Origin: an uncultured Bacteroidales bacterium
Lineage (GTDB): Bacteria > Bacteroidota > Bacteroidia > Bacteroidales > Paludibacteraceae
Length of the DNA stretch: 43,008 nt
NCBI GenBank assembly: GCA_902784425.1
Contig: CACZUS010000014.1
Span: 7,699-50,706, forward strand
Reading direction: 5' to 3'
Part shown: one piece after another, positions 1 through 9,541 of the stretch
How the letters are laid out: each line of letters begins with the position of its first letter
Position numbering within the stretch: position 1 is the first letter of the stretch
Notes under the pieces: model-generated
What the model was told of the DNA's origin: nothing
The model's database searches: none
Seen by the model: the letters and a program-made list of their open reading frames with translations, nothing else
Program-made: the position numbers and the translations under genes

Positions 1-3000
1 TTAACCTTCTGATTCTGTTTCTGTTGTTACCTCTTCCTCCTTTTCTTCCGCTTCTAACTTCTGTTGCTCTTTGGCAATTCGTTGATAGAAGAATGAGGAG
101 ACTAAAAGCAGTATACCTAAGGAGACAAAGACTATCGTCTTCGAGAGGGTGTCCAGATGTCTCAGATCGTAGAAGAAGAGTTTGAGAATAGTCACTCCGA
201 ACAAAATGAAACCATCGATGCGAAGGTGCTTCATCTGCTTAAACAATCCGAAGTAGATGAGGAACATTGAACAACATCCCCAGAAGATGGACAAGGCCAA
301 CTTGTAGGATTCTTCGTAGTGCATTATGTCGAAGATGTTGAAGAGCTCACACGTTCCGATGATCAGTCCGGCAATCACTAAGAAGGTGTCATAGCAGACC
401 TTCTTATCGGTCTCTTTCATTCCAAATTTACAATAAGGAGAATTGCGATAATAGACAAATACGGCAAAGGCTCCTGCCACCACAGCAACTGACAAATAAC
501 GGATGAACAAATAGTGACCAAGGGAGATGTATTGTTCTTTCATGCCTGAGAGCACATATCCCCTTATTTGACTCAAATGATGTAATCCAACCAGTAAGAA
601 CAGTATTACTGCTATAATCATCAGTATGAAATCAAACTTGGCCAGTGCCTTGAGATTGTTCTTGGAGGCAAGGAACGTGGTGAGTGCAAGTGCACCTACT
701 GCAAAATCAATGGAATAAATTAATGGGAATTTGTCGCAGACATGAGTGATAATTCTTATTGCTAATAATAAAACCAGTATTGAAATTGTACATTGTAACA
801 CACCTGCTAATTTCTTGGAATAGGAGGTTTCATACTGTTTGTTGATCCATAAGGCGGCAAAGAAGCCTGCAATAAAGAAGATGGATGCCAGAATCGTCAG
901 CCCAGTTAGTTCTTTTTCTGTAGATGATAGCGGGATTGCCCATATTGTTAACAGTATGAACAGAAGTGGTAACAGAGATTTTTCGTAAATCGGCTGCTTG
1001 AAATAGCGCGCTACAAATAAAAAGGCTACCACCTCGGTTGTCCATAGGAAGACCAAATTGTTGGCTGGAATATCCAAATAAGGATAACAGATGACAAAGC
1101 AGCTGAATGCAATGGCATAGATCCAGAGACCACGAATGATGTAAGAGAAAAAGGTCGTTGTCTCACTCTCCTTGCCAGGAATCATTCTGTCGATAATGAC
1201 AATAGCTGCCAATGCTAGAACATAAGCTACTGATGATGGAATCACATCCCTCATGAATAGGGCAGTCGTTAATCCGGCATTGTAATCATTGATGGTTGAT
1301 AATGCATGGATAATGAAACATAGGGAGGTCAGTGCAATCAAACCATAGGTGATTGCCTCTAAGAATGGGTTCTCCTTCTTTCTTGCGAAGTAGAAGGCTA
1401 TGGCACATTCCAATGCTAAAAGAATATTTATTCCTGGTTGTGAGAAATGAACGAAGAAGGAGAGCGTCAGTACGAAGATGAAGACGACACTGAAAATTTT
1501 CGTTTTCTTTGTAGTCGTCGAATCGTTCTCTGTGGATGGATAATAATTGTCGATAAATACGAATGCGGCTGATGCGAATAGGGAGATCACGGTTGTCACC
1601 CACGGTAACACCACACCTTGTTCTGCATGCGGATGGGCATCCCAGACGCTTCTCCATTCGGCAAACAAGGTTGCCAACCACGTCAATGGTCGGAAGGCAG
1701 CTCCACTCGGATTGCCCCAATCTGCCATCAGACTCACCAAGGCGATGAGTAGTATAGGGTAGGCCATGTTCTCGTAAAACGCTTTCTGTTTCGATCTTCC
1801 CACCCAGAAGAGTGCCAGCGCTTCCATCATCCAGAATATCGTAATCCAGTGTCCACTCGTTCCAATGGCTATGGCTACGGTGATGAAGAGTATACCCAAC
1901 GCCAATATCAATCGTTGTAATGCCTTGTCGACCAACTGCTTCTTGTGGAGCAAGAAAAAGACACCGCAATGAATCACTGCGTTGATGATGGCAAAGACAG
2001 GCAATGAAATAACCATCTCTTCATGGTTATGAATCAAGTGATAACCTATGGCAAAGAACAAGAACGAATTGGACAGTAGGAAGATGATATCGAACCGAAC
2101 AAATTCAAAATCCTTCTTCACTTTATAGTACAACGTTGAAAAATAGAAGATGGCAAAGAATGCAAAGATCAATGCCAACACACTATAACATTCGGATAGC
2201 GTATCCCATGATTTGAGACGATAAGAAATTACCACGACCAACCATGTGGAGACAAATGTGAGGGCAAAGAGTTTCTGCCAATACTTCCTTATGGAAACAA
2301 CCAAAATACCAGCATCTATCAGTGCGATATACGCCCATAAGGAGAGGACGGAACCTGTGCCATCGCTCAGCAAGACGGGTATGACATAGGCGCCCACTTG
2401 TCCGATAATCGCAACGATCTCCATATCATACCACCACGCAGTAAAGACGGAGAAGGCTGTGATTAAAACCATAAGGACGAAGGCAAATGGTTTCGGTATC
2501 AAATCGTAGAATCCGTAGGCGAAAAAGGTCATGAAATAAAGGATGGCCGATGATCCACTCGATAGGATGGCACTGAATTTCTTATAATCTTTTTTGAGTT
2601 TCAGCGCCACGCCTTGCAGTACCAAACCAAAAACAGTGCCGATGATGATTCGAACCGCCGGACTCAACATATCATGGTCGATTGCATATTTACCACCGAT
2701 GCCTACACCGATCAATAAGATCAATATACCCAGTTTGCTGATGAGATTCTCTCCAATGAATTTCTCCCAATCCACAGTTGGGAATAGATCTTTGGTGGCG
2801 GATTCTGCTTTTTTCTTCTGAGCTGTTGGCTGCACAACTTTGGGTTGCTCTTCCTGTTGAACTTCTGTTTGCTCTATCGGTTGAACTTCAGGTTGCACTA
2901 TCGGCTGTTCCTTTGTTTGTTCAATCGGTTGCTCGTTCAGTTGTTCATTTAGTAGTTCCTCATGAGTCTCCTCCGTTTTGTCAGAGACGATAGGTTCGGC

Positions 3001-3378
3001 TATCTGTTCTTCACTTGTGTCAATCAGCGTATCCTGTTCCTCATTTGCCAAGAAAGCGGCAGATTGAGGTGCCGTTTCGCTTTCACTTTTTGTTTCTTCT
3101 GTTTCGAGATGCTCAATAAAAGGCGTTTCTTGTGGTGTCTCTACATATTCTTTGCAATTCTCCTTCAAAAGATTCATCTGCTCTTGCAGTTGAGTTAAGC
3201 GAGAAAGCAAGTTCGTTTCTTCTTCTGTTAATGATTGGAAAAGACGAGTTAAGTTAGGAATAGTCCAGTTCAACTCTTTTTTTAGTTCATCCAAACGCGT
3301 AGAGATGGTTTGTTGCTCATTTTTTAAGCAAGTAAGTTCCTCCTCTAACCGAGTTATTTCTTTTGTTATATCCTCCAT
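1..3378 (-). CDS. DUF2339 family polytopic membrane protein
   Basis: The protein has 1125 residues and is complete, since its stop codon is the first three bases of the window. Residues 1-80 are a charged, coiled-coil-like segment. Residues 83-200 are an acidic linker with a degenerate Gln/Glu/Pro repeat (QPIEQTE, EQPIVQPEV). From about residue 205 it has very many hydrophobic segments up to a charged tail rich in Glu. The first membrane block (GENLISKLGILILLIGVGIG, followed by KYAIDHDMLSP) matches the start of the DUF2339 family as I know it. Members are large inner-membrane proteins of unknown function, sometimes linked to the cell envelope. The soluble N-terminus is probably cytoplasmic; this is inferred. 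The gene stands alone, with a terminator of the upstream lipoprotein gene lying between them. No enzymatic motif is visible, so only the family name is claimed. Confidence 0.9.
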   Translation of the reverse strand: MEDITKEITRLEEELTCLKNEQQTISTRLDELKKELNWTIPNLTRLFQSLTEEETNLLSRLTQLQEQMNLLKENCKEYVETPQETPFIEHLETEETKSESETAPQSAAFLANEEQDTLIDTSEEQIAEPIVSDKTEETHEELLNEQLNEQPIEQTKEQPIVQPEVQPIEQTEVQQEEQPKVVQPTAQKKKAESATKDLFPTVDWEKFIGENLISKLGILILLIGVGIGGKYAIDHDMLSPAVRIIIGTVFGLVLQGVALKLKKDYKKFSAILSSGSSAILYFMTFFAYGFYDLIPKPFAFVLMVLITAFSVFTAWWYDMEIVAIIGQVGAYVIPVLLSDGTGSVLSLWAYIALIDAGILVVSIRKYWQKLFALTFVSTWLVVVISYRLKSWDTLSECYSVLALIFAFFAIFYFSTLYYKVKKDFEFVRFDIIFLLSNSFLFFAIGYHLIHNHEEMVISLPVFAIINAVIHCGVFFLLHKKQLVDKALQRLILALGILFITVAIAIGTSGHWITIFWMMEALALFWVGRSKQKAFYENMAYPILLIALVSLMADWGNPSGAAFRPLTWLATLFAEWRSVWDAHPHAEQGVVLPWVTTVISLFASAAFVFIDNYYPSTENDSTTTKKTKIFSVVFIFVLTLSFFVHFSQPGINILLALECAIAFYFARKKENPFLEAITYGLIALTSLCFIIHALSTINDYNAGLTTALFMRDVIPSSVAYVLALAAIVIIDRMIPGKESETTTFFSYIIRGLWIYAIAFSCFVICYPYLDIPANNLVFLWTTEVVAFLFVARYFKQPIYEKSLLPLLFILLTIWAIPLSSTEKELTGLTILASIFFIAGFFAALWINKQYETSYSKKLAGVLQCTISILVLLLAIRIITHVCDKFPLIYSIDFAVGALALTTFLASKNNLKALAKFDFILMIIAVILFLLVGLHHLSQIRGYVLSGMKEQYISLGHYLFIRYLSVAVVAGAFAVFVYYRNSPYCKFGMKETDKKVCYDTFLVIAGLIIGTCELFNIFDIMHYEESYKLALSIFWGCCSMFLIYFGLFKQMKHLRIDGFILFGVTILKLFFYDLRHLDTLSKTIVFVSLGILLLVSSFFYQRIAKEQQKLEAEEKEEEVTTETESEG

Positions 3379-3493
3379 ATATGTGTTGATGTTGTATTAT
3401 ATTTTGGCGAATATAGTCAATTTTTTAGAAAATGACTAATTGTTGGGGTTTATTGTGAATGGTTGAATCCAAAACAATAGATTGGATCACCAT

Positions 3494-3527
3494 AAAAAAG
3501 AATGCCTCGTGAAATGCAAGACATTCT
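3494..3527 (-). terminator. Rho-independent terminator of the minus-strand lipoprotein gene
   Basis: Read on the minus strand, a 9-base stem AGAATGTCT / AGGCATTCT (one G-U pair, 11-base loop) is followed directly by six T. It lies about 80 bases after the lipoprotein stop and before the DUF2339 gene, so these two same-strand genes are probably separate transcripts. Confidence 0.75.
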
Positions 3528-3540
3528 ATTTATTTTACAG

Positions 3541-3562
3541 GAGACGCGGCACGCCACGTCTC
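3541..3562. repeat. Dispersed GC-rich palindromic repeat, copy 1
   Basis: This is an imperfect palindrome GAGACG-c-GGC-ac-GCC-a-CGTCTC followed by TACA. Nearly the same core (GACGCGGCACGCCACG) recurs at 31046, and a related palindrome with GTCTCTA ends is at 4493. All three copies are intergenic, as expected of a REP-like chromosomal repeat. Function is unknown. Confidence 0.65.
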
Positions 3563-3604
3563 TACAAGGATAAAAACCTACGAAAAGGATGATAAGGATT
3601 TACC

Positions 3605-4261
3605 TTATTTGAATATAATTTCCGCCACATTAGCATTGGAGGTGATGAGGGAGCCATCTTTGAGACTCAGTCTCGGAGAGTAGTTGAAGGCCTTTCCGTC
3701 GTTTGTCTCCACGCGAATGTTGATGTTGGAATGAGTATCGCTCGCATTGCATCGGATTAGGTAGGCCGTGTTAGGCTGTCCTTCGAATAAGATTTTGCCA
3801 TCGTTTTCATCCTGTCCGTTCAATAGCATGTCGAAGGTGAGTTCGTTGATGGTTACTTTGGCGCTATCGAATTTTGCAATGATAAGATAAACCTCTTCGC
3901 CGTTTGCTTTGAGAGAGAAATCCTCTTTTTGTGCGATCTCAGGGAATACATGAGCCGCTTTTATATAGTTGTTGGAGGATTTTAATCTCGCATAATCTGC
4001 ATAATAACCCATGAATCTCACGCCTAAGATATTGTCTTTGTCGAGGGCATTCACCTTTTTCGGTTTTTTCGGAGCATCAGGTTGAGCAGTCTGATCCTCG
4101 GCAACGGCAGGTTCTGCGCACGTTACGTTCGCATTTACACTATCTGAATCTTGTGAGGCTACGTTTTCTGTATTTTCATTGTTGTTTTCATTCTTTGGCG
4201 CTTGTGTCTCACATGCACACATTGCTATCATAAGCAGGCCGTAAAAAATTTTCCTCTTCAT
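3605..4261 (-). CDS. Putative lipoprotein of unknown function
   Basis: The protein has 218 residues. It begins with a lipoprotein signal peptide (MKRKIFYGLLMIAMCAC), and Cys17 is the likely lipidated residue. A low-complexity stretch rich in Asn, Glu and Ala with several Pro follows up to about residue 70 and looks like a flexible tether. The remaining 150 residues look like a small beta-rich globular domain and end in VAEIIFK. I do not recognise the family. It is probably anchored in the outer or inner membrane facing the periplasm. It lies alone between purN and the DUF2339 gene and has its own terminator, so its neighbours give no clue to function. Confidence 0.85.
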   Translation of the reverse strand: MKRKIFYGLLMIAMCACETQAPKNENNNENTENVASQDSDSVNANVTCAEPAVAEDQTAQPDAPKKPKKVNALDKDNILGVRFMGYYADYARLKSSNNYIKAAHVFPEIAQKEDFSLKANGEEVYLIIAKFDSAKVTINELTFDMLLNGQDENDGKILFEGQPNTAYLIRCNASDTHSNINIRVETNDGKAFNYSPRLSLKDGSLITSNANVAEIIFK

Positions 4262-4492
4262 GCGATTTTATTATTTAGGTTATGCAATTACTATGCTTTA
4301 TTATTACTATGTTTGGTCTTATTCAGATGGTTTCTTTTGAATAAAAATGGGTAAAATGACGCTTCAAAATATCCATCTTTCGCAAATATAATAAAATTTG
4401 ATTAAAAGAGAAATAATATGCAAGATAAATGATTCTTTCGTTAGGTTGGAAGGCAATCTGTTTGGGTAGGGGTGTGGGATAGGGATGCATGG

Positions 4493-4534
4493 TAGAGGCG
4501 CAATGCATTGCGTCTCTACGGCCGTGCGTCTCTA
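4493..4534. repeat. Dispersed palindromic repeat, copy 2 (tandem form)
   Basis: A 26-base palindrome with a single mismatch runs from 4493 to 4518 (TAGAGGCGCAATG / CATTGCGTCTCTA). It is followed at once by a second GTGCGTCTCTA half. It sits just after the purN stop, so in the minus-strand transcript it could fold into a stable 3' hairpin, although no T run follows. The GTCTCTA ends relate it to the repeat at 3541. The rest of the 280-base gap between purN and the lipoprotein gene shows nothing recognisable. Confidence 0.65.
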
Positions 4535-4541
4535 TGCATAT

Positions 4542-5105
4542 TTATTTATTCAACACCTGTTCAACGACCTGTGGAAAATATTGATATTCAAGTTTATGTA
4601 CATTGTGAGCAACATCCTCTGGCGTATCGGTTGGTTTCACTTCGCATTTAGCTTGAAAGATGGTAGCGCCCTCGTCGAGGTTCTCGTTCACATAGTGAAT
4701 GGTGATACCACTCTCTTTATCTTTGTCGTTTACCACAGCTTCGTGAACATGCATACCATACATACCCTTTCCGCCATGTTTAGGAAGAAGAGCAGGGTGG
4801 ATGTTGATGATTTTGTTAGGGAATGCCTTAACGATATCTTCTGTCACTCTCAAAAGGAAACCAGCTAAGACAATCAAGTCAGGTTTTTCACTTTTCAAAT
4901 ATTTGAGTATTTCGCCACTTTTCCACTCCTCTTTTGTGAAATATTTGAAGGGTACACCCAGTTTTTGAGCTCTCACCTTTACGTAAGCATCTTCCTTGTT
5001 ACACAGAATACAAGGGAACGTAACTTCTTTGTTTTTAGAAAAATAGGTGATGATATTCTCTGCATTAGAGCCTGATCCAGAGGCAAATAATATTATTTTT
5101 TTCAT
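4542..5105 (-). CDS. purN: Phosphoribosylglycinamide formyltransferase 1
   Basis: This enzyme transfers a formyl group from 10-formyl-tetrahydrofolate to GAR, the third step of de novo purine synthesis, in the cytoplasm. The 187-residue length is normal for the family. The N-terminal loop ASGSGSNAENI (residues 8-18) is the phosphate-binding start of PurN. The catalytic triad is present: Asn101 and His103 in NIHPALLP, and Asp144 in ENLDEGATIF. The folate-site segment GMYGMHVHEAV lies between them. The gene is divergent from acpP, with a 204-base AT-rich gap in between where I find no convincing promoter on either strand. No other purine gene is nearby. Confidence 0.97.
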   Translation of the reverse strand: MKKIILFASGSGSNAENIITYFSKNKEVTFPCILCNKEDAYVKVRAQKLGVPFKYFTKEEWKSGEILKYLKSEKPDLIVLAGFLLRVTEDIVKAFPNKIINIHPALLPKHGGKGMYGMHVHEAVVNDKDKESGITIHYVNENLDEGATIFQAKCEVKPTDTPEDVAHNVHKLEYQYFPQVVEQVLNK

Positions 5106-5309
5106 ACTCTTTTTATATATAATTGAAAATCAGTTAAATACGCAATTATCAAAATGTTAAAATAAGTTAATTTAATGCACAATATTTTTAAAGTGTGCAG
5201 TTTTGGCAAAATTTCCTTGACAAATATTATTCTATATCGTCAAAAATTTGTTCCTTTGCACCGCAAAATTAAAAAATTGCATTCAAATTATTAACTAAAA
5301 TTTAAGATT

Positions 5310-5546
5310 ATGTCAGACGTAGCAACAAGAGTAAAAGAAGTTATCGTTGAGAAATTAGGTGTTCCTGAATCAGAAGTAACTCCAGAAGCAAGTTTCACAA
5401 ACGATCTAGGAGCAGATTCTTTGGACACTGTAGAGTTGATCATGGAGTTCGAGAAAGCATTTGGTGTTGAGATTTCAGATGAACAAGCTCAAAAGATATC
5501 TACTGTCGGAGAAGCTATTGCACACATTGAAAACAGCTTAAAATAG
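5310..5546 (+). CDS. acpP: Acyl carrier protein
   Basis: This is a 78-residue acidic helical protein that carries growing acyl chains in type II fatty-acid synthesis. The site for the 4'-phosphopantetheine arm is Ser37 in [15 protein letters not shown], the standard ACP signature. Length and sequence are entirely typical. The gene is the first of an acpP-fabF-rnc cluster; fabF begins 12 bases after its stop, so the two are almost certainly co-transcribed. This gives the carrier and its main condensing enzyme together. Confidence 0.99.
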   Translation: MSDVATRVKEVIVEKLGVPESEVTPEASFTNDLGADSLDTVELIMEFEKAFGVEISDEQAQKISTVGEAIAHIENSLK

Positions 5547-5558
5547 TAGCTTTTATTT

Positions 5559-6818
5559 ATGAGATTACGAAGAGTTGTTGTAACGGGACTAGGCGCGATT
5601 ACTCCCATAGGTAATACGGTTTCAGCATTTTGGGATAATTTACTTAGGGGAGTAAGTGGAGCCGGTCCCATTACCCTCTTCGATGCTTCAAAGTTCAAGA
5701 CACAATTTGCCTGTGAAGTAAAGGGGTATCAAGCGGAAAATTATTATGATGTAAAGGAGATGCGCAAATATGATCGTCATGTTCAGTTTGCGTTGTTGGC
5801 CACCAAAGAGGCTATAGGAGATGCGGCATTTGAGGAAGGATCGATAGACTTAGACAGAGCTGGTGTTATCTTCTCTACGGGTATTGGTGGAATCATGTCG
5901 TATGAGCGTGATATTGCTGATTATTTGCAAAATCCTGACGTTCCGCGTTTCAATCCGTTTTTCGTTACACGTATGATTGCGAATATGGCAGCTGGTCATA
6001 TATCGATGCAGTATAGTTTCAGAGGACCTAATTTTGGGGTTGTCTCTGCTTGTGCTTCATCGACACATGCTATCGGTCTTGCTTGTGATCAGATTCGGTT
6101 GGGAAGAGCGGATATCATGATTACTGGTGGAACTGAAGCTCCTATCTCTACTTCAGGTATTGGTGGTTTTAATTCCATGCGGGCACTCTCTACTCGCAAT
6201 GATGAGTATCAGACAGCCTCTCGTCCGTTGAGTGGATCGCGAGATGGTTTCGTGTTGGGAGAGGGTGCAGGCTGTTTAATATTGGAAGAATATGAGCATG
6301 CAGTGAAAAGAGGCGCTCATATATATGCAGAAGTGGCAGGCATGGGTGCCTCTGCCGATGCATACCACATGACGGCAACTCATCCAGATGGCTTAGGCGC
6401 CACATTGGTGATGCGCAATGCCCTGAAGGATGCAGAACTAACCGTGGATGATATAGATTACATTAATATTCATGGTACGTCAACACCTAATGGAGACCCT
6501 TCTGAAATAAAGGCTATTCAAAAAGTCTTTGGTGAGGCTGCGAAGAAATTAAACATCAGTTCCACCAAGTCGATGACTGGCCATCTAATGGGTGCCACAG
6601 GTGCTGTTGAGGCTATTGCCTCCATCTTGTCCATTGTAAATGATGTGGTTCCTCCAACCATTAATCATAAGGATGGAGATGAAGATCCGGAAATAGATTA
6701 TTCGCTGAATTTCACCTTCAATGTTCCACAAAAACGTTTGGTTCGCGCTGCGATGTCCAATACGTTTGGATTTGGAGGTCATAATGCGACTCTCATATTT
6801 AAAAAGTTTGAAGGTTAG
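5559..6818 (+). CDS. fabF: Beta-ketoacyl-ACP synthase II
   Basis: This elongating condensing enzyme adds malonyl-ACP to acyl-ACP in fatty-acid synthesis, in the cytoplasm. The protein has 419 residues, close to the usual 410-420. The full Cys-His-His triad is present: Cys165 in VSACASSTHAIG, His305 in INIHGTSTPNGD and His342 in KSMTGHLMGATGAVEA. The glycine-rich end FGFGGHNATLIF is also typical of thiolases of this family. It lies directly after acpP, and its TAG stop shares one base with the GTG start of rnc. Confidence 0.98.
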   Translation: MRLRRVVVTGLGAITPIGNTVSAFWDNLLRGVSGAGPITLFDASKFKTQFACEVKGYQAENYYDVKEMRKYDRHVQFALLATKEAIGDAAFEEGSIDLDRAGVIFSTGIGGIMSYERDIADYLQNPDVPRFNPFFVTRMIANMAAGHISMQYSFRGPNFGVVSACASSTHAIGLACDQIRLGRADIMITGGTEAPISTSGIGGFNSMRALSTRNDEYQTASRPLSGSRDGFVLGEGAGCLILEEYEHAVKRGAHIYAEVAGMGASADAYHMTATHPDGLGATLVMRNALKDAELTVDDIDYINIHGTSTPNGDPSEIKAIQKVFGEAAKKLNISSTKSMTGHLMGATGAVEAIASILSIVNDVVPPTINHKDGDEDPEIDYSLNFTFNVPQKRLVRAAMSNTFGFGGHNATLIFKKFEG

Positions 6819-7585
6819 TGTTCCTACAGACGATAGTGGAAAAGTTAAGGCTCTTGGGGCGTCCTCGTAAAGAGCCTTATTTTATGTTGAAAAAGTTGCT
6901 GGGTTTTGCTCCTAAAAACATGGAGCATTATGAGTTGGCTCTTTTGCATAAATCATCATGCGTCAAAGATGGTCAAGGCCATAAACTCAACAATGAACGT
7001 TTGGAATACCTGGGTGATGCCGTTTTGGAGGCTGTTGTCTCTGATATTTTGTATAAACTTTTTCCTGCGAAAGGTGAGGGCTATTTAACTAGTCTGCGAT
7101 CTAAAATCGTTCAGAGGGAAACCCTGAATAAACTTGCTGTTGATATAGGTATGGATAAAATGATGGTCGTACCAAGATTGACCCATTCTCATAATGTGAA
7201 TGTCTTTGGTAATGCTTTCGAAGCATTGGTCGGTGCCATCTATTTGGATAAAGGATATGCTTATGTCCTTCGTTTCATGAAAGATGTGGTCTTCAAATCC
7301 TATTTGGATATCCCATCTTTGGCTGTGGTGGAACAAAACTTCAAGTCCCGATTGATTGAATGGGGACATAAATATAAGGTGACGGTTGATTTTGACACCT
7401 ATTCAGAAAAAAAAGACAAAGACAACAATATCGTCTTTCGTTCGAAAGTATTGGTGGGTGGAATGGCAATCGCCGAAGGTTCTGGCTATTCTAAACGTAG
7501 CTCCCATCAGGAAGCTGCGAAAAGAGCGTTGGGTAAAATCAATTCCGATAGGGATTTGTTTCAAACGCTGATTAGAAACATGTAA
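6818..7585 (+). CDS. rnc: Ribonuclease III
   Basis: This enzyme cuts double-stranded RNA in rRNA and mRNA processing. The RNase III signature NNERLEYLGDAVLEA gives the metal-binding residues Glu60, Glu63 and Asp67, and Glu135 lies in NAFEALVGAIYLD. A double-stranded-RNA-binding domain follows from about residue 175 (NFKSRLIEWGHKYK to SSHQEAAKRAL). The GTG start at 6818 overlaps the fabF stop (TAGTG). The first ATG at 6884 would remove the stretch KLRLLGRPRKEP, whose equivalent (RLL..RK.) I recall in Bacteroides RNase III, so GTG is preferred. The overlap implies translational coupling with fabF. Confidence 0.96.
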   Translation: MFLQTIVEKLRLLGRPRKEPYFMLKKLLGFAPKNMEHYELALLHKSSCVKDGQGHKLNNERLEYLGDAVLEAVVSDILYKLFPAKGEGYLTSLRSKIVQRETLNKLAVDIGMDKMMVVPRLTHSHNVNVFGNAFEALVGAIYLDKGYAYVLRFMKDVVFKSYLDIPSLAVVEQNFKSRLIEWGHKYKVTVDFDTYSEKKDKDNNIVFRSKVLVGGMAIAEGSGYSKRSSHQEAAKRALGKINSDRDLFQTLIRNM

Positions 7586-7615
7586 CCTCCTCCTCTGTCA
7601 CCACAGAATAATTCA

Positions 7616-7632
7616 AAAGGGATTTTCCCTTT
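7616..7632. terminator. Short hairpin after rnc
   Basis: A stem AAAGGGA / TCCCTTT with a three-base loop lies 30 bases after the rnc stop. It has no T run after it, so it may be a weak terminator or an mRNA-end hairpin. Confidence 0.35.
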
Positions 7633-7653
7633 GTCAATAAAAATAGTACTGAT

Positions 7654-9462
7654 ATGGCTTGTGTTCATTTAGGAAAAATAGCATTTGAGAAAGCAAAAGA
7701 ATGCGGCAATAGAACAGTTCTTAAATACAGGGATGATGCCGACAATAAATGGAAAGACATCTCATGGAGTGAACTGGCTCAACAGGTGAAAATCATCGCT
7801 CATTCTTTAATTGAAATGGGCGTGAAAGAGGAGGATAAAGTAGCTATCTTCTCTCAAAACATGGCGGAGATCATTGCGGTTGACTTGGCTTGTCAGGCTG
7901 TTCGTGTCACTACGGTTCCCCTCTATGCCACTTCGTCGGCTTCTCAAGTGGATTATATCGTAAATGATGCTCATATCGAACTGATCTTTGCTGGTGAACA
8001 ATATCAATACGACCGTTGCATCGAGGTTCTTCAACATTCTCAATACCTAAAAAGGGTGGTGGCCATTGATGCTTCCATTCAATTGGGCGGTCATGATGCA
8101 GCTATCTCTTTCGAAGATTTCAAAAAACATGGTGAGGAGTCGAAAACAGCTGTTGCTGAGTTCGACCAACGTCAATCTCGCTTGTCGACCAACGACCTTA
8201 CCACTCTTATCTATACTTCCGGAACGACAGGAGAACCAAAGGGTGTCATCTTGCGTCAATCTAATTATTTACAGGCTTTCCATATCCATGATATCCGATT
8301 GACAAACGTGACGGACAAGGATCTTTCCCTCTCCTTCCTGCCTCTTAGCCATATCTTCGAACGGGCTTGGACCTACTTCTGTATGTACAGAAACGTTGTT
8401 GTGGCAGTCAATAAAAATCCTAAAAAGATTCAACAAATACTCAAAGAGGTGCGTCCGACTATGATGTGCGCAGTACCTCGCTTCTGGGAGAAAATCTTTA
8501 TGGGTGTCAATGATAAGATTGATTCTTTCTCTCCGATGATGCAAAAACTGATGAGACATGCCATCAAAGTGGGTCAAGAGAGAAATCTTGAGTACAAACG
8601 ATATGGAAAGAAGGCACCAACTCTTCTGAATCTGAAATACTTATTCTATAAGAAGACCCTTTTCAAGGTGTTGAAAAAGGTGATAGGATTGGATCGTGGT
8701 TTGTTCTTCCCGACAGCAGGTGCCGCCTTGTCGGACGAGGTGAACATCTTCTTGCATAGTGTGGGATTCAATATATGCGTCGGATATGGTTTGACAGAGT
8801 CGACAGCCACCGTTTCATGCTACAATCCCTACAATGAGAAATATGAAATCAATTCAGCAGGTGATGTCATGCCAGAGGTGGAGGTACGAATAGGAGAGAA
8901 TGATGAGATCTTGCTGCGTGGTAAAACCATCACCGAGGGATATTACAACAAACCAGAAGCTAATGCAAGTGGTTTCATTGATGGTTGGTTCCGAACAGGA
9001 GATGCAGGTTACCTGACGAAAGAGGGTAGATTGGTGGTGAGAGAACGTATTAAGGAATTGTTTAAGACCTCTAATGGTAAGTATGTGGCACCTCAGCAGG
9101 TGGAGAGTAAGTTGATTGTAGACAAGTATATAGAACAGGCTGCAGTCATTGCAGACCAACGTAAATATGTCTCTGCTTTGATTGTTCCAGCTTATGCTGC
9201 TTTGGAGGCTTATGCAGAGAATTCTAAAATCAAGTATGACTCTATAGAGGATCTTCTTAAAAATGAGAAAATCATCTCCTTTTATGAGGGTCGTATACAA
9301 CAACTACAGGTGGAGTTGGCCGCGTATGAGCAGGTGAAGAAGTTCACATTGCTTCCACGTCCGTTCACACCAGACAATGATGAACTGACATTGACACTGA
9401 AATTAAAACGCAAGGTAATCAGTCAGCATTACGAAAAAGAGATTGAGGCAATGTATCAATAG
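7654..9462 (+). CDS. AMP-forming long-chain acyl-CoA ligase
   Basis: The protein has 602 residues and belongs to the ANL adenylate-forming superfamily. It activates a fatty acid with ATP to an acyl-AMP and then transfers it to CoA. Motifs in order: the phosphate loop YTSGTTGEPKGV near residue 187, YGLTESTATVS near 377, the Asp-containing motif GWFRTGDAGYLTKEGR near 445, the hinge RERIKELFKTSNGKYVAP near 465, and a C-terminal lysine in LTLTLKLKRK near 583. The general layout fits the long-chain type (FAA1-like) common in Bacteroidota. The substrate chain length cannot be read from the sequence. Its place after the acpP-fabF-rnc cluster fits a role in lipid supply, perhaps recycling of exogenous fatty acids (inference). 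Confidence 0.93.
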   Translation: MACVHLGKIAFEKAKECGNRTVLKYRDDADNKWKDISWSELAQQVKIIAHSLIEMGVKEEDKVAIFSQNMAEIIAVDLACQAVRVTTVPLYATSSASQVDYIVNDAHIELIFAGEQYQYDRCIEVLQHSQYLKRVVAIDASIQLGGHDAAISFEDFKKHGEESKTAVAEFDQRQSRLSTNDLTTLIYTSGTTGEPKGVILRQSNYLQAFHIHDIRLTNVTDKDLSLSFLPLSHIFERAWTYFCMYRNVVVAVNKNPKKIQQILKEVRPTMMCAVPRFWEKIFMGVNDKIDSFSPMMQKLMRHAIKVGQERNLEYKRYGKKAPTLLNLKYLFYKKTLFKVLKKVIGLDRGLFFPTAGAALSDEVNIFLHSVGFNICVGYGLTESTATVSCYNPYNEKYEINSAGDVMPEVEVRIGENDEILLRGKTITEGYYNKPEANASGFIDGWFRTGDAGYLTKEGRLVVRERIKELFKTSNGKYVAPQQVESKLIVDKYIEQAAVIADQRKYVSALIVPAYAALEAYAENSKIKYDSIEDLLKNEKIISFYEGRIQQLQVELAAYEQVKKFTLLPRPFTPDNDELTLTLKLKRKVISQHYEKEIEAMYQ

Positions 9463-9488
9463 CAATATCCAATAAATTACCAATTTTT

Positions 9489-9520
9489 TTTGAGTATTCG
9501 TCTGCTTTTGCGTACATTTG
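9489..9520 (+). promoter_or_regulatory. Bacteroides-type promoter of the SPFH gene
   Basis: TTTG at 9489-9492 is separated by exactly 20 bases from TACATTTG at 9513-9520, a full match to the Bacteroides -33/-7 consensus (TTTG and TAnnTTTG). Transcription should start near 9527. This rules out the TTG at 9518 as a start codon of the next gene, since it lies inside the -7 box. Confidence 0.8.
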
Positions 9521-9541
9521 CCGACAAAATATTTCACAAGT

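Noticed and set aside
4485-4868. Plus-strand open frame of 127 residues opposite purN
   Set aside because: It is antisense to a clear purN with intact active-site residues, and its own sequence resembles no protein.
5106-5309. Promoter of acpP around TTCCTTTG (5251-5258)
   Set aside because: It lacks the TA of the -7 consensus and a TTG element at the right distance.
9518-9541. Upstream TTG start for the SPFH gene
   Set aside because: The TTG is part of the TACATTTG promoter box, so it would not be in the transcript.
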